Positions 44,801 through 51,174 of a DNA stretch of 64,000 nt are shown here, piece after piece. The notes beneath the pieces were generated by a model. The model saw only the letters and a program-made list of their open reading frames with translations, was not told where the DNA came from and made no database searches. Numbering within the stretch: the first letter of the stretch is position 1; each line of letters starts with the position of its first letter. Source of the stretch: Burkholderia cepacia. Lineage in GTDB: Bacteria > Pseudomonadota > Gammaproteobacteria > Burkholderiales > Burkholderiaceae. Where the stretch lies: NCBI RefSeq assembly GCF_029962485.1, contig NZ_CP073638.1:434001-498000 (forward strand). The letters run 5' to 3'. The translations under genes were made by a program, and so were the position numbers.

Positions 44801-45181
44801 AATCCGGGGCCCGGAGTGATTGATGCGTTGGTGACGGCGGTTGTGCCGAGGTGGATTCAGAGTCTCTTGAGCGGTGTGATCACGGCGGATAGCAAGCCAG
44901 TCATAGACTCGAAGATTAGTGATCAGCTTGTAGATCGGGGGTGGACCGAGAGCGAAATTCAGGCGGTCGTCAAGAATGGCGCTACCGGCACTAGTATTGA
45001 TAAGCGATCCGCAAAAAAATCGCCCGACGGTGTGGCGAGAGATGATCCGGCAACGGTATATGGGGCACCAAATGGTTATATTGTTGTGAATGATAGAACT
45101 GGAGAGGTGGTTCAAGTCAGTGATAAGAATGATCCGAGTTGGACTGTTGATGGTCGAGTTAAATGGAGTAGTTCAAAATGA
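35870..45181 (+). CDS. cdiA: CdiA/BcpA contact-dependent inhibition effector with colicin E5-type nuclease tip
   Basis: A 3103-residue TpsA protein. Residues 1-75 are an extended signal (ESPR, MNQKTYRLVYSRLRGMVVAV). A two-partner secretion domain follows (about 75-340; NTYNQFDV, NPAGIVVDGGGF). Long FHA-type beta-helix repeats come next, then a central non-repeat region (about 1320-1780) and further repeats with a pre-toxin region. The VENN-like junction is AENN at 2923-2926. The C-terminus (about 3011-3103) matches colicin E5 RNase closely: RGWTESEI, NGATGTSIDKRS, DDPATVYGAP, VVNDRTGEVVQVSDK. Colicin E5 cuts the anticodon of tRNA-Tyr, -His, -Asn and -Asp. The final ~500 bases are lower in GC, a sign of toxin exchange. 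CdiI overlaps by four bases. Confidence 0.95.
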   Translation: MNQKTYRLVYSRLRGMVVAVEETAAASGKTASGERRAGRRALGGSGWLIAAASLAGAPSLAPAQIVPTPGAPTHVIQTQNGLPQVNIARPSGAGVSVNTYNQFDVQKNGAILNNSPTLVNTQQAGYINGNPNFGPGQSARIIVNQVNSANPSQLRGYVEVAGNRAEVVLANPAGIVVDGGGFINTSRATLTTGQPYYGADGSLAGYNVNRGLVTVQGAGLNAANVDQVDIIARAVQANAAIYAKNLNVVAGANQVNHDTLAATPIQGDGAAPGVAIDVSQLGGMYSERIYLVGTEGGVGVRNAGTIAAQAGDMTLQSNGRLVLTGMTTATGDLAMSAAGGIDNSGTVYAQQSVSANTAADLVNSGTFAAQQSATIAAGSVNSTGTLGAGVNNDGAVGHSGDLNVTTSGQLTATGRNLVGGDASLTGGSVNLAGSQTAANGALALSATAGDLNLPDAKTSAQGAITANATGTLVNDRGSVSSDSGITLRGGNVSNQGGKVSAQGPLLVQAAGQLANQSGTLVSQAAAEVRGDSILNNQGTIQSAAGMTVAGGALDNSGGRVTSLNGDGLSVTTTGLLTNAGGTTAGGVQGGVIGGNGDVTLQAGQMVNHGTVTARQDLRATSRALDNGGGTLLAGRNANLDAGAALTNAAGSIAAGQAAAIKATSLDNGDGSINAAQLALTASDLANRGGSITQTGTGAMLAAVSGMFDNTRGTLQTNSTDLILSPTALVNDQGKIAHAGSGTLSIATGTLSNNGGQIATNGALALQAAALSNQAGTLSAQRQAFVAVQSLDNRAGGYVGADSVRLNSQGRIDNGGGTIEANNGLTVAADSLANDTGSIKNIGVSSLSVTSTNALSNTAGGTIGGNGDVAVLAGSVDNSTGSLLSAQALTLSSNGALTNTAGLIQANGNLGVHAQGMIRNTGGQIEANDATSTLALSGSSIDNSDGRVVNVGTGATTIDGGASITNGNAAGKPGAGVIGGNGDVTVTAQSLANTQGAQVLAGRDLMLAVANRLDNSNGVLSAADNATLNGSNTVLVNQAGSIRANGALGLTTASIDNTNGKIGNDAGSGGSVALNTGALVNQGGAIGSDRDLTLTADSLSGAGSVVAGRNGSVSLASDYTHIAANKLHANGDLTFSTSGKLTNQGTLDANGALTVNAANVDNQVGADLNSANTTVNANGGTIDNAGRIEGDTVATNSATLNNTATIIGRDVTVNAGVISNAGAAAVIAAANRANLYASNRLSNTGGASIFSVGDINIAANGQRDADGFLANRAPTVLNDQSSIEALGSVELAADTFTNTRSAPVIDTETTSVEKKRETKRSKYIGCPTGNAAPNHGVCSDATWRGPYKTPQTATYSSSQIVSSTNGDNAVDRVLVVDVNGQPQTIYYNTLTDNGNGTLTAVYWDGYDPHVNYDPASEYATRSDGHNGYQRVEIARDTTTTIRQDKVTSQAQQAQLVAGGNIVMKNVGTINNEYSVISAGRSIKIGDADVAGSAGSGGYGGTTVNNVGQTLYQYQRDDIVSTYAWNENTSSDVGKIVQPSRVYTPVAIGNTGGTIVANQSINIDAKDVNNRNVAAENSATGATGGTLGANQANGGVTGTGQSKVGPATDQKPVDAVQSVVSPTGVLPDLKLPTSGLYSINPAPGQPYLIVTDPRLTSYTNFISSDYMLGQLNLNPASIEKRLGDGMYEQQMVRNQITQLTGRTFLPGYASAEDEYRALMTSGANYAKQFGMVPGMTLSAAQMDALTSDIVWLVNQVVTLPDGSTTQVLAPVVYLAKTHANDLQPTGALIAADDVEIRAAGSTTNSGVIKGGTKTVVTATDILNRGGTIASDGTNGTTVVSASNDVVNASGQMTGNRVAVLAGRDVVNTTLVDAVGVSGADGASKVSQSLIGQQGTIASTGDLAVQAGRDLSIHGANLSAGGDALVTTGRDINVDTVQSKTDQSLYLNDQHHWEESTTTHVTSGVGVGGNLTMQSGNDASFKGATVTAGKDLSVVAGGNLTATAVTDEHQLNNVAVDGRARKEVDRTYDQQAVGTTFSAGQNATLGAVNRTDATKGNVTLTGSSVTAGTNAETAGGVTIAASKDVTITEAREEHDSYQNVQVKRGSFVSGTATKESHDTRANIGVASTVSGDTVQIQAGRDLTVQGSNIVGTNDVKLGAANNVAIRTSQDTVQSANSYEKKESGFMSNGGLSVSVGTRSMSDQQHSTDVSNTGSMVGSLNGNLTVATGNDLHVTGSTLHAGNDVNLAGKTVKIDAATDTTNFAEQQQFRQSGLTVGVTNPVVAAVQTGRQLANAAQSVGSDPRLLALAAATSGLAAKNTYDAVKSVGGNPVTAVASVGINVSVGASKSDSQMQAQSSTAVGSTVSAGRNVTIAAAGAGEDSNIDVIGSTISAGKNAMLAAEGDVNLQAARNTSSQHSTNSGSSASVGVSFTVGAKTGVALTAGVAGNRGNADGDSSTSTNTHVTAGNQLTIQSGGDTNLKGAVASGKQVVADVGSNLNIESLQDKDRYDSKQQNAGVSVSVCPPPCVSSVVGNVGQTKMSSDYASVNEQSGIKAGDGGFQVDVKGNTDLKGGVIASSDKAVLDGVNSLTTATLTHSDIENHASYDASQVALSGGYSFGGDSGSDGNKSGIGKDQKGTADNVNPVPGTELPKGDGGFSAATPVALGASGDANSTTRSGISGGALTIRDDSAQQQLTRQSAAETVASINRDTSDTGGALAPIFDKGKIQAGFDITSQFINQVGTFVTNRATEVDAAKKAAGDASLTPEQRAAAQQRADQLSAEWGPGGTYRQVLTALAVAAGGNVTGGAGQFAQNATVAYLQELGANGVKQIADYLSKDSSAGGETARAAMHVIVGCAGAVASSQRCGAGAMGAAASSVLGSLLKPADGLSASDLEARVTLVSNLVAGIATAGGLDGATASSAARIEAENNQVAPMAPVPGWLAGFNLPGYVGQSRSKDDSVIVDPATELDPSMKGGALGTPNPGPGVIDALVTAVVPRWIQSLLSGVITADSKPVIDSKISDQLVDRGWTESEIQAVVKNGATGTSIDKRSAKKSPDGVARDDPATVYGAPNGYIVVNDRTGEVVQVSDKNDPSWTVDGRVKWSSSK

Positions 45182-45537
45182 ATGCAGGTCGAGCCAGAAA
45201 TACGCTCGTTGATCGATCGAAGCGTTACACCAATCCCGAGGAGTTTTTCTCACTTCACGGAAGTGTGGTCATGAAGCTCTCTCCCGAGGCGGCGATTGCT
45301 GTATGTGAGCAGGCGGCGCATAGGGGCTTACTCGTTGCCCGCGTCGAAGGTGGAATTTGGCATAACTCAAAATTTGAAGCGCGCATTGACTGTATATGGG
45401 ATGGTGCGGATCCGCCGTTAGATGCAGAGGCTGCACACGTAAACAATCTGTCTGCTGTCGAATTCATCCGATCCGAATTTCCTGAGCATAGTGCTTTCAT
45501 TATTACAGCTCCGCCAATAACTGGATGGGAGCGGTAG
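45178..45537 (+). CDS. cdiI: CdiI immunity protein, ImmE5-like
   Basis: A 119-residue protein. From residue 32 on (MKLSPEAAIAVCEQAAHRGL, GGIWHNSKF, SAFIITAP) it resembles the 83-residue immunity protein of colicin E5, which blocks the nuclease by mimicking its RNA substrate. It should protect the producer from the CdiA tip. The start at 45178 overlaps cdiA in an ATGA junction and has GGAG 9 bases upstream; a second start at 45271 with GGAA would give a protein of ImmE5 length. The 31-residue extension is therefore uncertain. Lower GC than neighbours, like the toxin region. Confidence 0.88.
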   Translation: MNAGRARNTLVDRSKRYTNPEEFFSLHGSVVMKLSPEAAIAVCEQAAHRGLLVARVEGGIWHNSKFEARIDCIWDGADPPLDAEAAHVNNLSAVEFIRSEFPEHSAFIITAPPITGWER

Positions 45538-45653
45538 TTTGAATTGGCTGCGTGGGGGGACTTGTGCGTGTGTCGCGTCTCCGACGCAGGATAAAACAGT
45601 GTGGCCGACGGTGAATTGAGAAATCGGCGCCGACACTGAGCGAATTTAGATAA

Positions 45654-47093
45654 ATGCGAGAGACCGGAAAACTACCGCTTGTCGTCGACCTCGACGGCAC
45701 GCTGACCCCATCGGACACCCTGATGGAATCAGTGATCCACCTGGTAAGACGCAAGCCTTCAAACCTGCTGCGATTGCCTTTCTGGCTTGCCGGCGGGCGC
45801 GCCGCGTTCAAGGCCAAAGTTGCAGAACACGCCGATTTTCGAGCTGAGACACTCCCGTATCGCGAACCGCTTGTCGACTATCTCGAGAGCGAACGCGAAA
45901 GTGGCCGCAAGATCGTGCTCGCAACTGCCGCGCATCGTTCGATCGCCGAGCAGGTGAACGCGCATCTCGGTCTGTTTGATTGCGTCATCGCAACTACCGG
46001 CAACACGAATCTCAAGGGCGAGACCAAACTGGCCGGCATTCGCCGGCAGGTCGGCGACGACTTCGTGTATGCGGGTGACAGCAAAGCCGATCTGCCGATC
46101 TGGGCAGGTGCGAAAGGTGCAGTCCTTGCCGGCGTTACGCATGGTGTTGCGGCGAATGTCCGTAGTCGTATTCCGGTTGAGCGAGAGTTTTCGAACGTGC
46201 GCGCGGGCTTCGCCACATGGTGCAAAGCGCTGCGTGTTCACCAGTGGCTGAAAAACCTGTTGCTGTTCGTTCCGCTGCTGACTGCGTTTGCGTTCCTCGA
46301 CACCGACAAGGTTGCCACACTCGCACTCGCCTTCCTGTCGATGTCGCTTGGCGCGTCGGCCACCTACATCGGCAACGATCTCTGGGATCTGGACGACGAT
46401 CGCCGACACCCTCGTAAGCGCAACCGCGCATTCGCAAGTGGCACGCTGTCGATTGTGCAGGGGCTCGGTTGCGCGGCACTGCTGCTGACTCTGGCGTTTG
46501 CGCTGGCATTCGTGGTGTCGCCCGAATTTGCCGGCATGTTTGCGCTCTATCTGCTGCTCACAACCGCATATAGTTGGCGCCTGAAATCGATCGTGCTGCT
46601 CGATGTCGTCGTGTTGTCGTTGCTGTACACATATCGAATCATCGCCGGAGCCGTCGCTGCGGAAATCACGGTCAGCCGCTGGTTACTCGCGTTTTCCGTA
46701 TTCGCGTTCCTGAGCCTCGCGCTCGTAAAGCGCTGCTCCGAGCTGGTGCTTTTGCGTCAGCACAACAAACGCGCTTCGGCAGGCCGCGACTACCGCGTGA
46801 GCGATCTCGAAGTGCTCTGGCCGTTCGGTATCGGTGCATCGCTTGCCGCAGTGGTCGTCTTCGGCCTCTTCATCAACGCCCCTGAAACCGCAGCACGCTA
46901 CGCGATTCCGCACTTGCTCTGGTTCGTGCAGATCGGCCTGATCTACTTGTTCGGCCGACTCTGGATCACCACGGTTCGCGGCGCGATGCACGACGATCCG
47001 ATCGTTCATATCCTCGAAAATCGCGGCAGCTTCGCCATGCTTTGCGTCATGGTGACGATCGTGTTGGCCGCTCACTTCCTGCCGGCACCGTAA
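45654..47093 (+). CDS. HAD phosphatase-UbiA prenyltransferase fusion, DPPR-synthase type
   Basis: A 479-residue bifunctional protein. Residues 1 to about 190 are a HAD phosphatase: DLDGTLT (nucleophile and acid Asp), ATAAH and AGDSKADLPIW. Residues about 190-479 are a UbiA-type membrane transferase with eight or so segments; NDLWDLDDDRRHPRKRNRAFASG contains the NDxxDxxxD prenyl-phosphate/Mg site and matches decaprenyl-phosphate phosphoribosyltransferase (Rv3806c type). A plausible reaction is polyprenyl phosphate plus PRPP to polyprenyl-phosphoryl-5-phosphoribose, with the HAD domain removing the 5-phosphate. Product and lipid length are inference. It starts an operon with the next three genes, and no epimerase genes (DprE1/2) are present in the window. 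Confidence 0.8.
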   Translation: MRETGKLPLVVDLDGTLTPSDTLMESVIHLVRRKPSNLLRLPFWLAGGRAAFKAKVAEHADFRAETLPYREPLVDYLESERESGRKIVLATAAHRSIAEQVNAHLGLFDCVIATTGNTNLKGETKLAGIRRQVGDDFVYAGDSKADLPIWAGAKGAVLAGVTHGVAANVRSRIPVEREFSNVRAGFATWCKALRVHQWLKNLLLFVPLLTAFAFLDTDKVATLALAFLSMSLGASATYIGNDLWDLDDDRRHPRKRNRAFASGTLSIVQGLGCAALLLTLAFALAFVVSPEFAGMFALYLLLTTAYSWRLKSIVLLDVVVLSLLYTYRIIAGAVAAEITVSRWLLAFSVFAFLSLALVKRCSELVLLRQHNKRASAGRDYRVSDLEVLWPFGIGASLAAVVVFGLFINAPETAARYAIPHLLWFVQIGLIYLFGRLWITTVRGAMHDDPIVHILENRGSFAMLCVMVTIVLAAHFLPAP

Positions 47094-47107
47094 GCGGCGA
47101 CAACCCT

Positions 47108-48298
47108 ATGACGGAAAAGAACCAACACCGGGTGCGAGCCTTCTGCCGTTTCGCCATCGTCTACGTGCTGCTGTTCATCTGCGCCGGAAACATCACGAAC
47201 AGCATGCTGCTGAAATGGGGTTTCCGCGACGATCAGAAGGGTGACTTTGCAACGAGCTACAGCCTAGTCGGCATGATGAACGGCGACGCACCGAGGCCTT
47301 ATGTCTACCGGTCGTCGTTTCCGACTGCCGCCAAGTGGATTGCCGAGCAGCTTGACCAAACCAGGCAGGACAAGCTGTTCAAATCGATCAAGCGACATGA
47401 CTCACTGCGCAACGCCTATTTCACGAGCGTTCCGGAGGAATACTGGACGCCTGTCACGGCGCTCGTCTATCACGTGACGTATATCGCGATCGTACTGTCG
47501 ACCCTCTTTGCGCTTCTGCTGATCTACAAGCTGGCCAGGATGCACGGACTTGGCTTCGGGCATTCCGTCGGCTTTCTGGCTGCGTTCAGTTTCGTCTATC
47601 CGTTGACGTTTCAGCAGGGTGGCTACTACTACGATTTCTTTGAACTGCTCGGCGTGCTGGGTGCGTGCTACTTCCTGATCAAGAGGCGAATGCTCGCATG
47701 CACGCTGATGATTGCCGTCTTCTCCCTGAACAAGGAAACGTTCTTTCTCGTACCGCTCGCGTTGTTCCTGTTGCACGAGCGGGACGTCGCAATGTCGAAG
47801 CGCGTTGCGTGGCTCGTACTGCAGCTCGGGATCTGCATCGCGACCCGGCAGTTCATCATGAGCGGATATAGTGAAAACGCTGGCGGATTCGTCGAATATC
47901 ACGTGTGGGACAACCTGAAGTTCTGGGTGAATCCCAAGTCCTATTTGTCCTTCTACAACCTCATCGGCAAAGGCATCTTCACGCCGAGCCTGGAAAATCC
48001 GCTGATGCTCGTGCCACTTGCCGTGTTCTTCCGGGCAGCCTGGCGAGCGACGCCAACGCGCTACCGAAGCTACTTCTTTGCGGCATTCCTGCCCGTACTG
48101 GTGCTGTTCATCTTTTTCGGTTATCGGGACGAGGCGCGCAATTTCTCGGTCGTGTTTCCCGCGGTCGTGTTGATTGCGCTGCACGGCGCGAACCGGTTCA
48201 ACGCAATTTTCAGCAGCAGTACAGATTCATCGGGTGGCAGTCGTGTCTCGCCCAATCGTCGGGCGGATATCGCGGTGGCGACGGAGGCGGCGCGATGA
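47108..48298 (+). CDS. Polytopic membrane protein, GT-C glycosyltransferase-like
   Basis: A 396-residue protein with about nine or ten hydrophobic segments and a large loop after the first one (residues about 45-115) containing RPYVYRSSFPTAAKW and acidic positions. SLNKETFFLVP near residue 210 resembles a motif of GT-C-fold transferases that use polyprenyl-phosphate sugars. I could not name a family with certainty. It lies 14 bases after the HAD-UbiA gene and overlaps the next gene by four bases, so a job in making or using a prenyl-linked sugar is likely. It could transfer the sugar in the periplasm to a surface acceptor. Confidence 0.55.
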   Translation: MTEKNQHRVRAFCRFAIVYVLLFICAGNITNSMLLKWGFRDDQKGDFATSYSLVGMMNGDAPRPYVYRSSFPTAAKWIAEQLDQTRQDKLFKSIKRHDSLRNAYFTSVPEEYWTPVTALVYHVTYIAIVLSTLFALLLIYKLARMHGLGFGHSVGFLAAFSFVYPLTFQQGGYYYDFFELLGVLGACYFLIKRRMLACTLMIAVFSLNKETFFLVPLALFLLHERDVAMSKRVAWLVLQLGICIATRQFIMSGYSENAGGFVEYHVWDNLKFWVNPKSYLSFYNLIGKGIFTPSLENPLMLVPLAVFFRAAWRATPTRYRSYFFAAFLPVLVLFIFFGYRDEARNFSVVFPAVVLIALHGANRFNAIFSSSTDSSGGSRVSPNRRADIAVATEAAR

Positions 48299-48633
48299 AC
48301 TGGCTGATCGTTGTCGCGAGTGGCGTGTTCGGCGGGCTCGCCAGCGTATTGCTCAGGGTTGCTGCGCTCAAGGAAATCTCACTTGGCGAGTCGAACGTAC
48401 TGCCATGGATTGCGCGCGGTGCCGCCGTTGCCGCTTACGGCGTCGGGTTCGTGCTTTACGCGGCCGCATTGCGCAAGACAACCCTCGGCATTGCCTATCC
48501 CACCATGGTGGCGATCTCCATGCTCGTCGTGCTGTCGTTCACAGCAATGCATGAGCAACTATTGCGGCCGATGCAGGCGGCCGGCGCATTCGTCATCCTG
48601 ATCGGCGTTTGGATGATCACGCGGTACGCGTAA
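48295..48633 (+). CDS. EamA/SMR-like small membrane protein, possible flippase subunit
   Basis: A 112-residue protein with four membrane segments and the EamA/SMR fold pattern (GVFGGLASVLLRVAAL; GFVLYAAALRKTTLGIAYPTMVAISMLVVLSF). Relatives of this size include ArnE/ArnF, which flip prenyl-phosphate aminoarabinose, and SMR exporters. Because it is translationally coupled (ATGA overlap, strong GGAGG) to the GT-C-like gene and follows a prenyl-sugar synthase, a flippase for the polyprenyl-phosphate sugar is the best guess. It lies 17 bases before cdiB. Multidrug export is the alternative. Confidence 0.6.
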   Translation: MNWLIVVASGVFGGLASVLLRVAALKEISLGESNVLPWIARGAAVAAYGVGFVLYAAALRKTTLGIAYPTMVAISMLVVLSFTAMHEQLLRPMQAAGAFVILIGVWMITRYA

Positions 48634-48650
48634 TCCAGAGAAACCAGCAT

Positions 48651-50396
48651 ATGAAGAAAAAAATCCGGGGAGCCAACCTCGTCGCGGCTTCGGTACTGCT
48701 CGCATCGGCCGGAGTCGCGGCGCAATCCGCTTCGCCAGGCACGCTACCGGCAAGCAATGATCAGCGCGCTCGCGAGCAGGAAGAAGCGCGTGAACGCGAA
48801 AGAACCGTTTCTGCTCCTGCGGTTCGTTCATCGATGACCGAGCGTGTCGCGTTCCCGTCATTGCCGACCGAATCGCCATGTTTCCGCATCGACCGTTTTG
48901 CACTCGACGTACCCGATTCGCTGCCCAACACGGTGAAAGCCCAGGGCGCGTCCACGTTGCCGATGGATCGCTTCGCCTTCGCGCGCGAGTGGCTCGGTCA
49001 CTATGAAGGGCAGTGCGTTGGCAAGCAGGGCCTCGATGTGCTCGTGAAAGGGCTGTCCCAGGCTATCCTTGCGCGCGGCTACATCACGACGCGCGTGCTT
49101 CTGCCCGAGCAGAGTCTGTCCGCAGGGACGCTCAAGCTGGCGTTGATCCCCGGCGTCGTCCGCCACGTGCGCTTCTCCGACGAGAAACTCCGCGGCACCT
49201 GGAAGACCGCCTTCCCCACCCGCGACGGCGACCTCCTGAACCTGCGCGACCTCGAGCAAGGCCTCGAGCAAATGAGGCGCGTCTCGAGCCAGGACGTCTC
49301 GATGCAGATCGTCCCCGCCGACACGCCGGGCGAAAGTGACGTCGTGCTCGACATCAAGCGCGGCAAACCCTGGACCGTCGTCGCCTCGATTGACAACTCC
49401 GGCACTCGCGCCACCGGCCGCCTGCAAGGCAACCTGTCGGTCGGCATCGACAACCCGCTCGGCCTGAACGATATCTTCAACATCGGGGTGAGTCAGGATC
49501 TCGAACTCGGCGACAAGCGTCTCGGCTCGCACGGCTGGAACGGCTTTTATTCGATTCCGTGGGGCTACTGGACCGCGACGCTGTCGGCCTACACGAACAC
49601 GTACTACCAGCAGATTGCCGGTGTGAACCAGACCTTCGTCGTGAGCGGCAACTCGAAGACCATCGACTTCAAGCTGAACCGCGTGCTGTCGCGCAGCCAG
49701 AACGACGTGCTCGGCGCGCAATTCCGGCTGTCGCGCCGCTTCGGCCAGAGCTTCATCGAAGACACGGAAATCCCGCAGCAGCGCCGCAACAACACGTTCG
49801 TCGAGATCGGCCTGACCGATCGTCACTACTTTGGCGGCGCGCAGTTCGACGGGATGCTCGCGTACCGGCAGGGCATCGGTGCATTCGGCGCGCAGGAGGA
49901 CATCCAGGTGGCCGAAGGCGGTCCAACCTACCGCTACCGGATAGCCGTGCTCGACGCGAACCTGCAGGTGCCGTTCGTCGTAGCGAAACAGCCGTTCCGC
50001 TATGTCGGCACCGTCCACGGCCAATACACGGGCAATTCGCTGTACTACATCGACGACCTGACGATCGGCAGCCGCTACACGGTGCGCGGTTTCGATGGCG
50101 AGACGATGCTGGCAGCCGCACGCGGCTTCTATTGGCGCAACGAGTTGCAGATGCCGATCGGGCAGACGGGGCAGGCCGTCTACGCAGGGCTCGATTACGG
50201 TCGCGTGTGGGGGCCGCAGCCTGTCGCGCTGGTCGGCACGCAACTGGTCGGTGCGGTGATCGGCGTGAAGGGAAGTGTCGGTACGCGATTCGGCGCTTAT
50301 GCGTACGACCTGTTCGCGGGTACGCCGGTCTACAAGCCATCGGGTTTCCCGACCGCGCGCGTGACGTTCGGCTTCCAACTGACGGCGCAGTTTTGA
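48651..50396 (+). CDS. cdiB: CdiB/TpsB outer-membrane transporter
   Basis: A 581-residue Omp85-superfamily two-partner secretion transporter. Signal peptide about 1-26, then POTRA domains with the ShlB/FhaC pattern (ESPCFRIDRFALD; GLSQAILARGYITTRVLLPEQSLSAGTLKLALIPG), and a 16-strand barrel ending in Phe (TFGFQLTAQF). SRYTVRGFDGE contains the RG-F lid-lock motif. It exports CdiA across the outer membrane. In AIOB-type Burkholderia CDI loci it is the last gene, as here. It shares a compact operon with the three membrane genes upstream; the ATG at 48651 has a weak ribosome-binding site. Confidence 0.92.
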   Translation: MKKKIRGANLVAASVLLASAGVAAQSASPGTLPASNDQRAREQEEARERERTVSAPAVRSSMTERVAFPSLPTESPCFRIDRFALDVPDSLPNTVKAQGASTLPMDRFAFAREWLGHYEGQCVGKQGLDVLVKGLSQAILARGYITTRVLLPEQSLSAGTLKLALIPGVVRHVRFSDEKLRGTWKTAFPTRDGDLLNLRDLEQGLEQMRRVSSQDVSMQIVPADTPGESDVVLDIKRGKPWTVVASIDNSGTRATGRLQGNLSVGIDNPLGLNDIFNIGVSQDLELGDKRLGSHGWNGFYSIPWGYWTATLSAYTNTYYQQIAGVNQTFVVSGNSKTIDFKLNRVLSRSQNDVLGAQFRLSRRFGQSFIEDTEIPQQRRNNTFVEIGLTDRHYFGGAQFDGMLAYRQGIGAFGAQEDIQVAEGGPTYRYRIAVLDANLQVPFVVAKQPFRYVGTVHGQYTGNSLYYIDDLTIGSRYTVRGFDGETMLAAARGFYWRNELQMPIGQTGQAVYAGLDYGRVWGPQPVALVGTQLVGAVIGVKGSVGTRFGAYAYDLFAGTPVYKPSGFPTARVTFGFQLTAQF

Positions 50397-50409
50397 CGGC
50401 GACGGCCAT

Positions 50410-50634
50410 GTGACGGAAGGCGGGTTCAGGCCGCCAGAGGGGATGACCCTGAACTTCACGTCGAACCTCATCCCCGATCCGTTCCCGCCGGTTGTTGAAC
50501 TGGCAGACGTATCCGGCGGAACTGTCACGTACAAGCCAGCAATCCAGGGCAACCTCATTTCGACTCCGCCGAATTTCAGCCTGAGCGTCCATCCGAACGC
50601 TCCCGGTTTGTATGTGGTTCGCCTGAAACGGTAG
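50410..50634 (+). CDS. Small hypothetical protein or gene remnant
   Basis: A 74-residue frame from a GTG 13 bases after cdiB. Codon use looks coding, and the sequence (FTSNLIPDPFPPVVELADVSGG; GNLISTPPNFSLSVHPNAPG; VVRLKR) is protein-like, possibly a fragment of a beta-rich protein. I see no signal, membrane segment or family motif. It may be a remnant of a longer gene. The frame is open in a neutral region, so it could also be chance. Confidence 0.3.
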   Translation: MTEGGFRPPEGMTLNFTSNLIPDPFPPVVELADVSGGTVTYKPAIQGNLISTPPNFSLSVHPNAPGLYVVRLKR

Positions 50635-51174
50635 GCACTGCGCCTGGCCGTGGCGAGCGTCCGGTTTCGTCTGTCCGACGACTTGGTGCGTCGAGCCGCG
50701 GCCATCATGGCGTCACTATTCAGTTGATATCGGATCGTCCCGGCATCCCGGCACGCTTGGGCAGTGAAGGGCCGGCAAAACAGGATCAGCTTGCCCGAAA
50801 ACATCCGACCCTATCAATGAAGCCCGGTCGGACTTGCGATTCGTGCTCGTCGCGGCGCATCGTTCGGGCAATTTTCTCCCAAATGCATCACAAGTCATTC
50901 ATCCAATGAAAAAACCACGTCAGTTCCCGGTATGATGCGCACCTCGCGCGTGATCGGCCGTCGAACTTTGATGCGACATTGATACACGCAGCGCTACAAA
51001 TCCGCACAACGAGCGCGTGAAAGATTTTGTAATATAAGACCCGTATACTTGTAAGTTCTGATCCAGGCGCCACCTGCCTCCGTCTTCGGCTGACCGCCCA
51101 CGCAGAACAACCAGATTCGTCGCCGCCTGGCCTTCTTGCGCCGCGACACGCTATGCACCACCACTGAACAACTT
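50635..51174. other. Intergenic region before mprF
   Basis: No gene is supported. The last 150 bases become AT-richer and contain TATACT near 51043 as a possible -10 element for mprF, with no good -35. I see no strong terminator for the CDI operon here. Confidence 0.45.

Noticed and set aside
35870..45181. Internal FHA repeats as a mobile repeat array
   Set aside because: The repetition is at protein level (beta-helix turns) and is a normal property of TpsA proteins.
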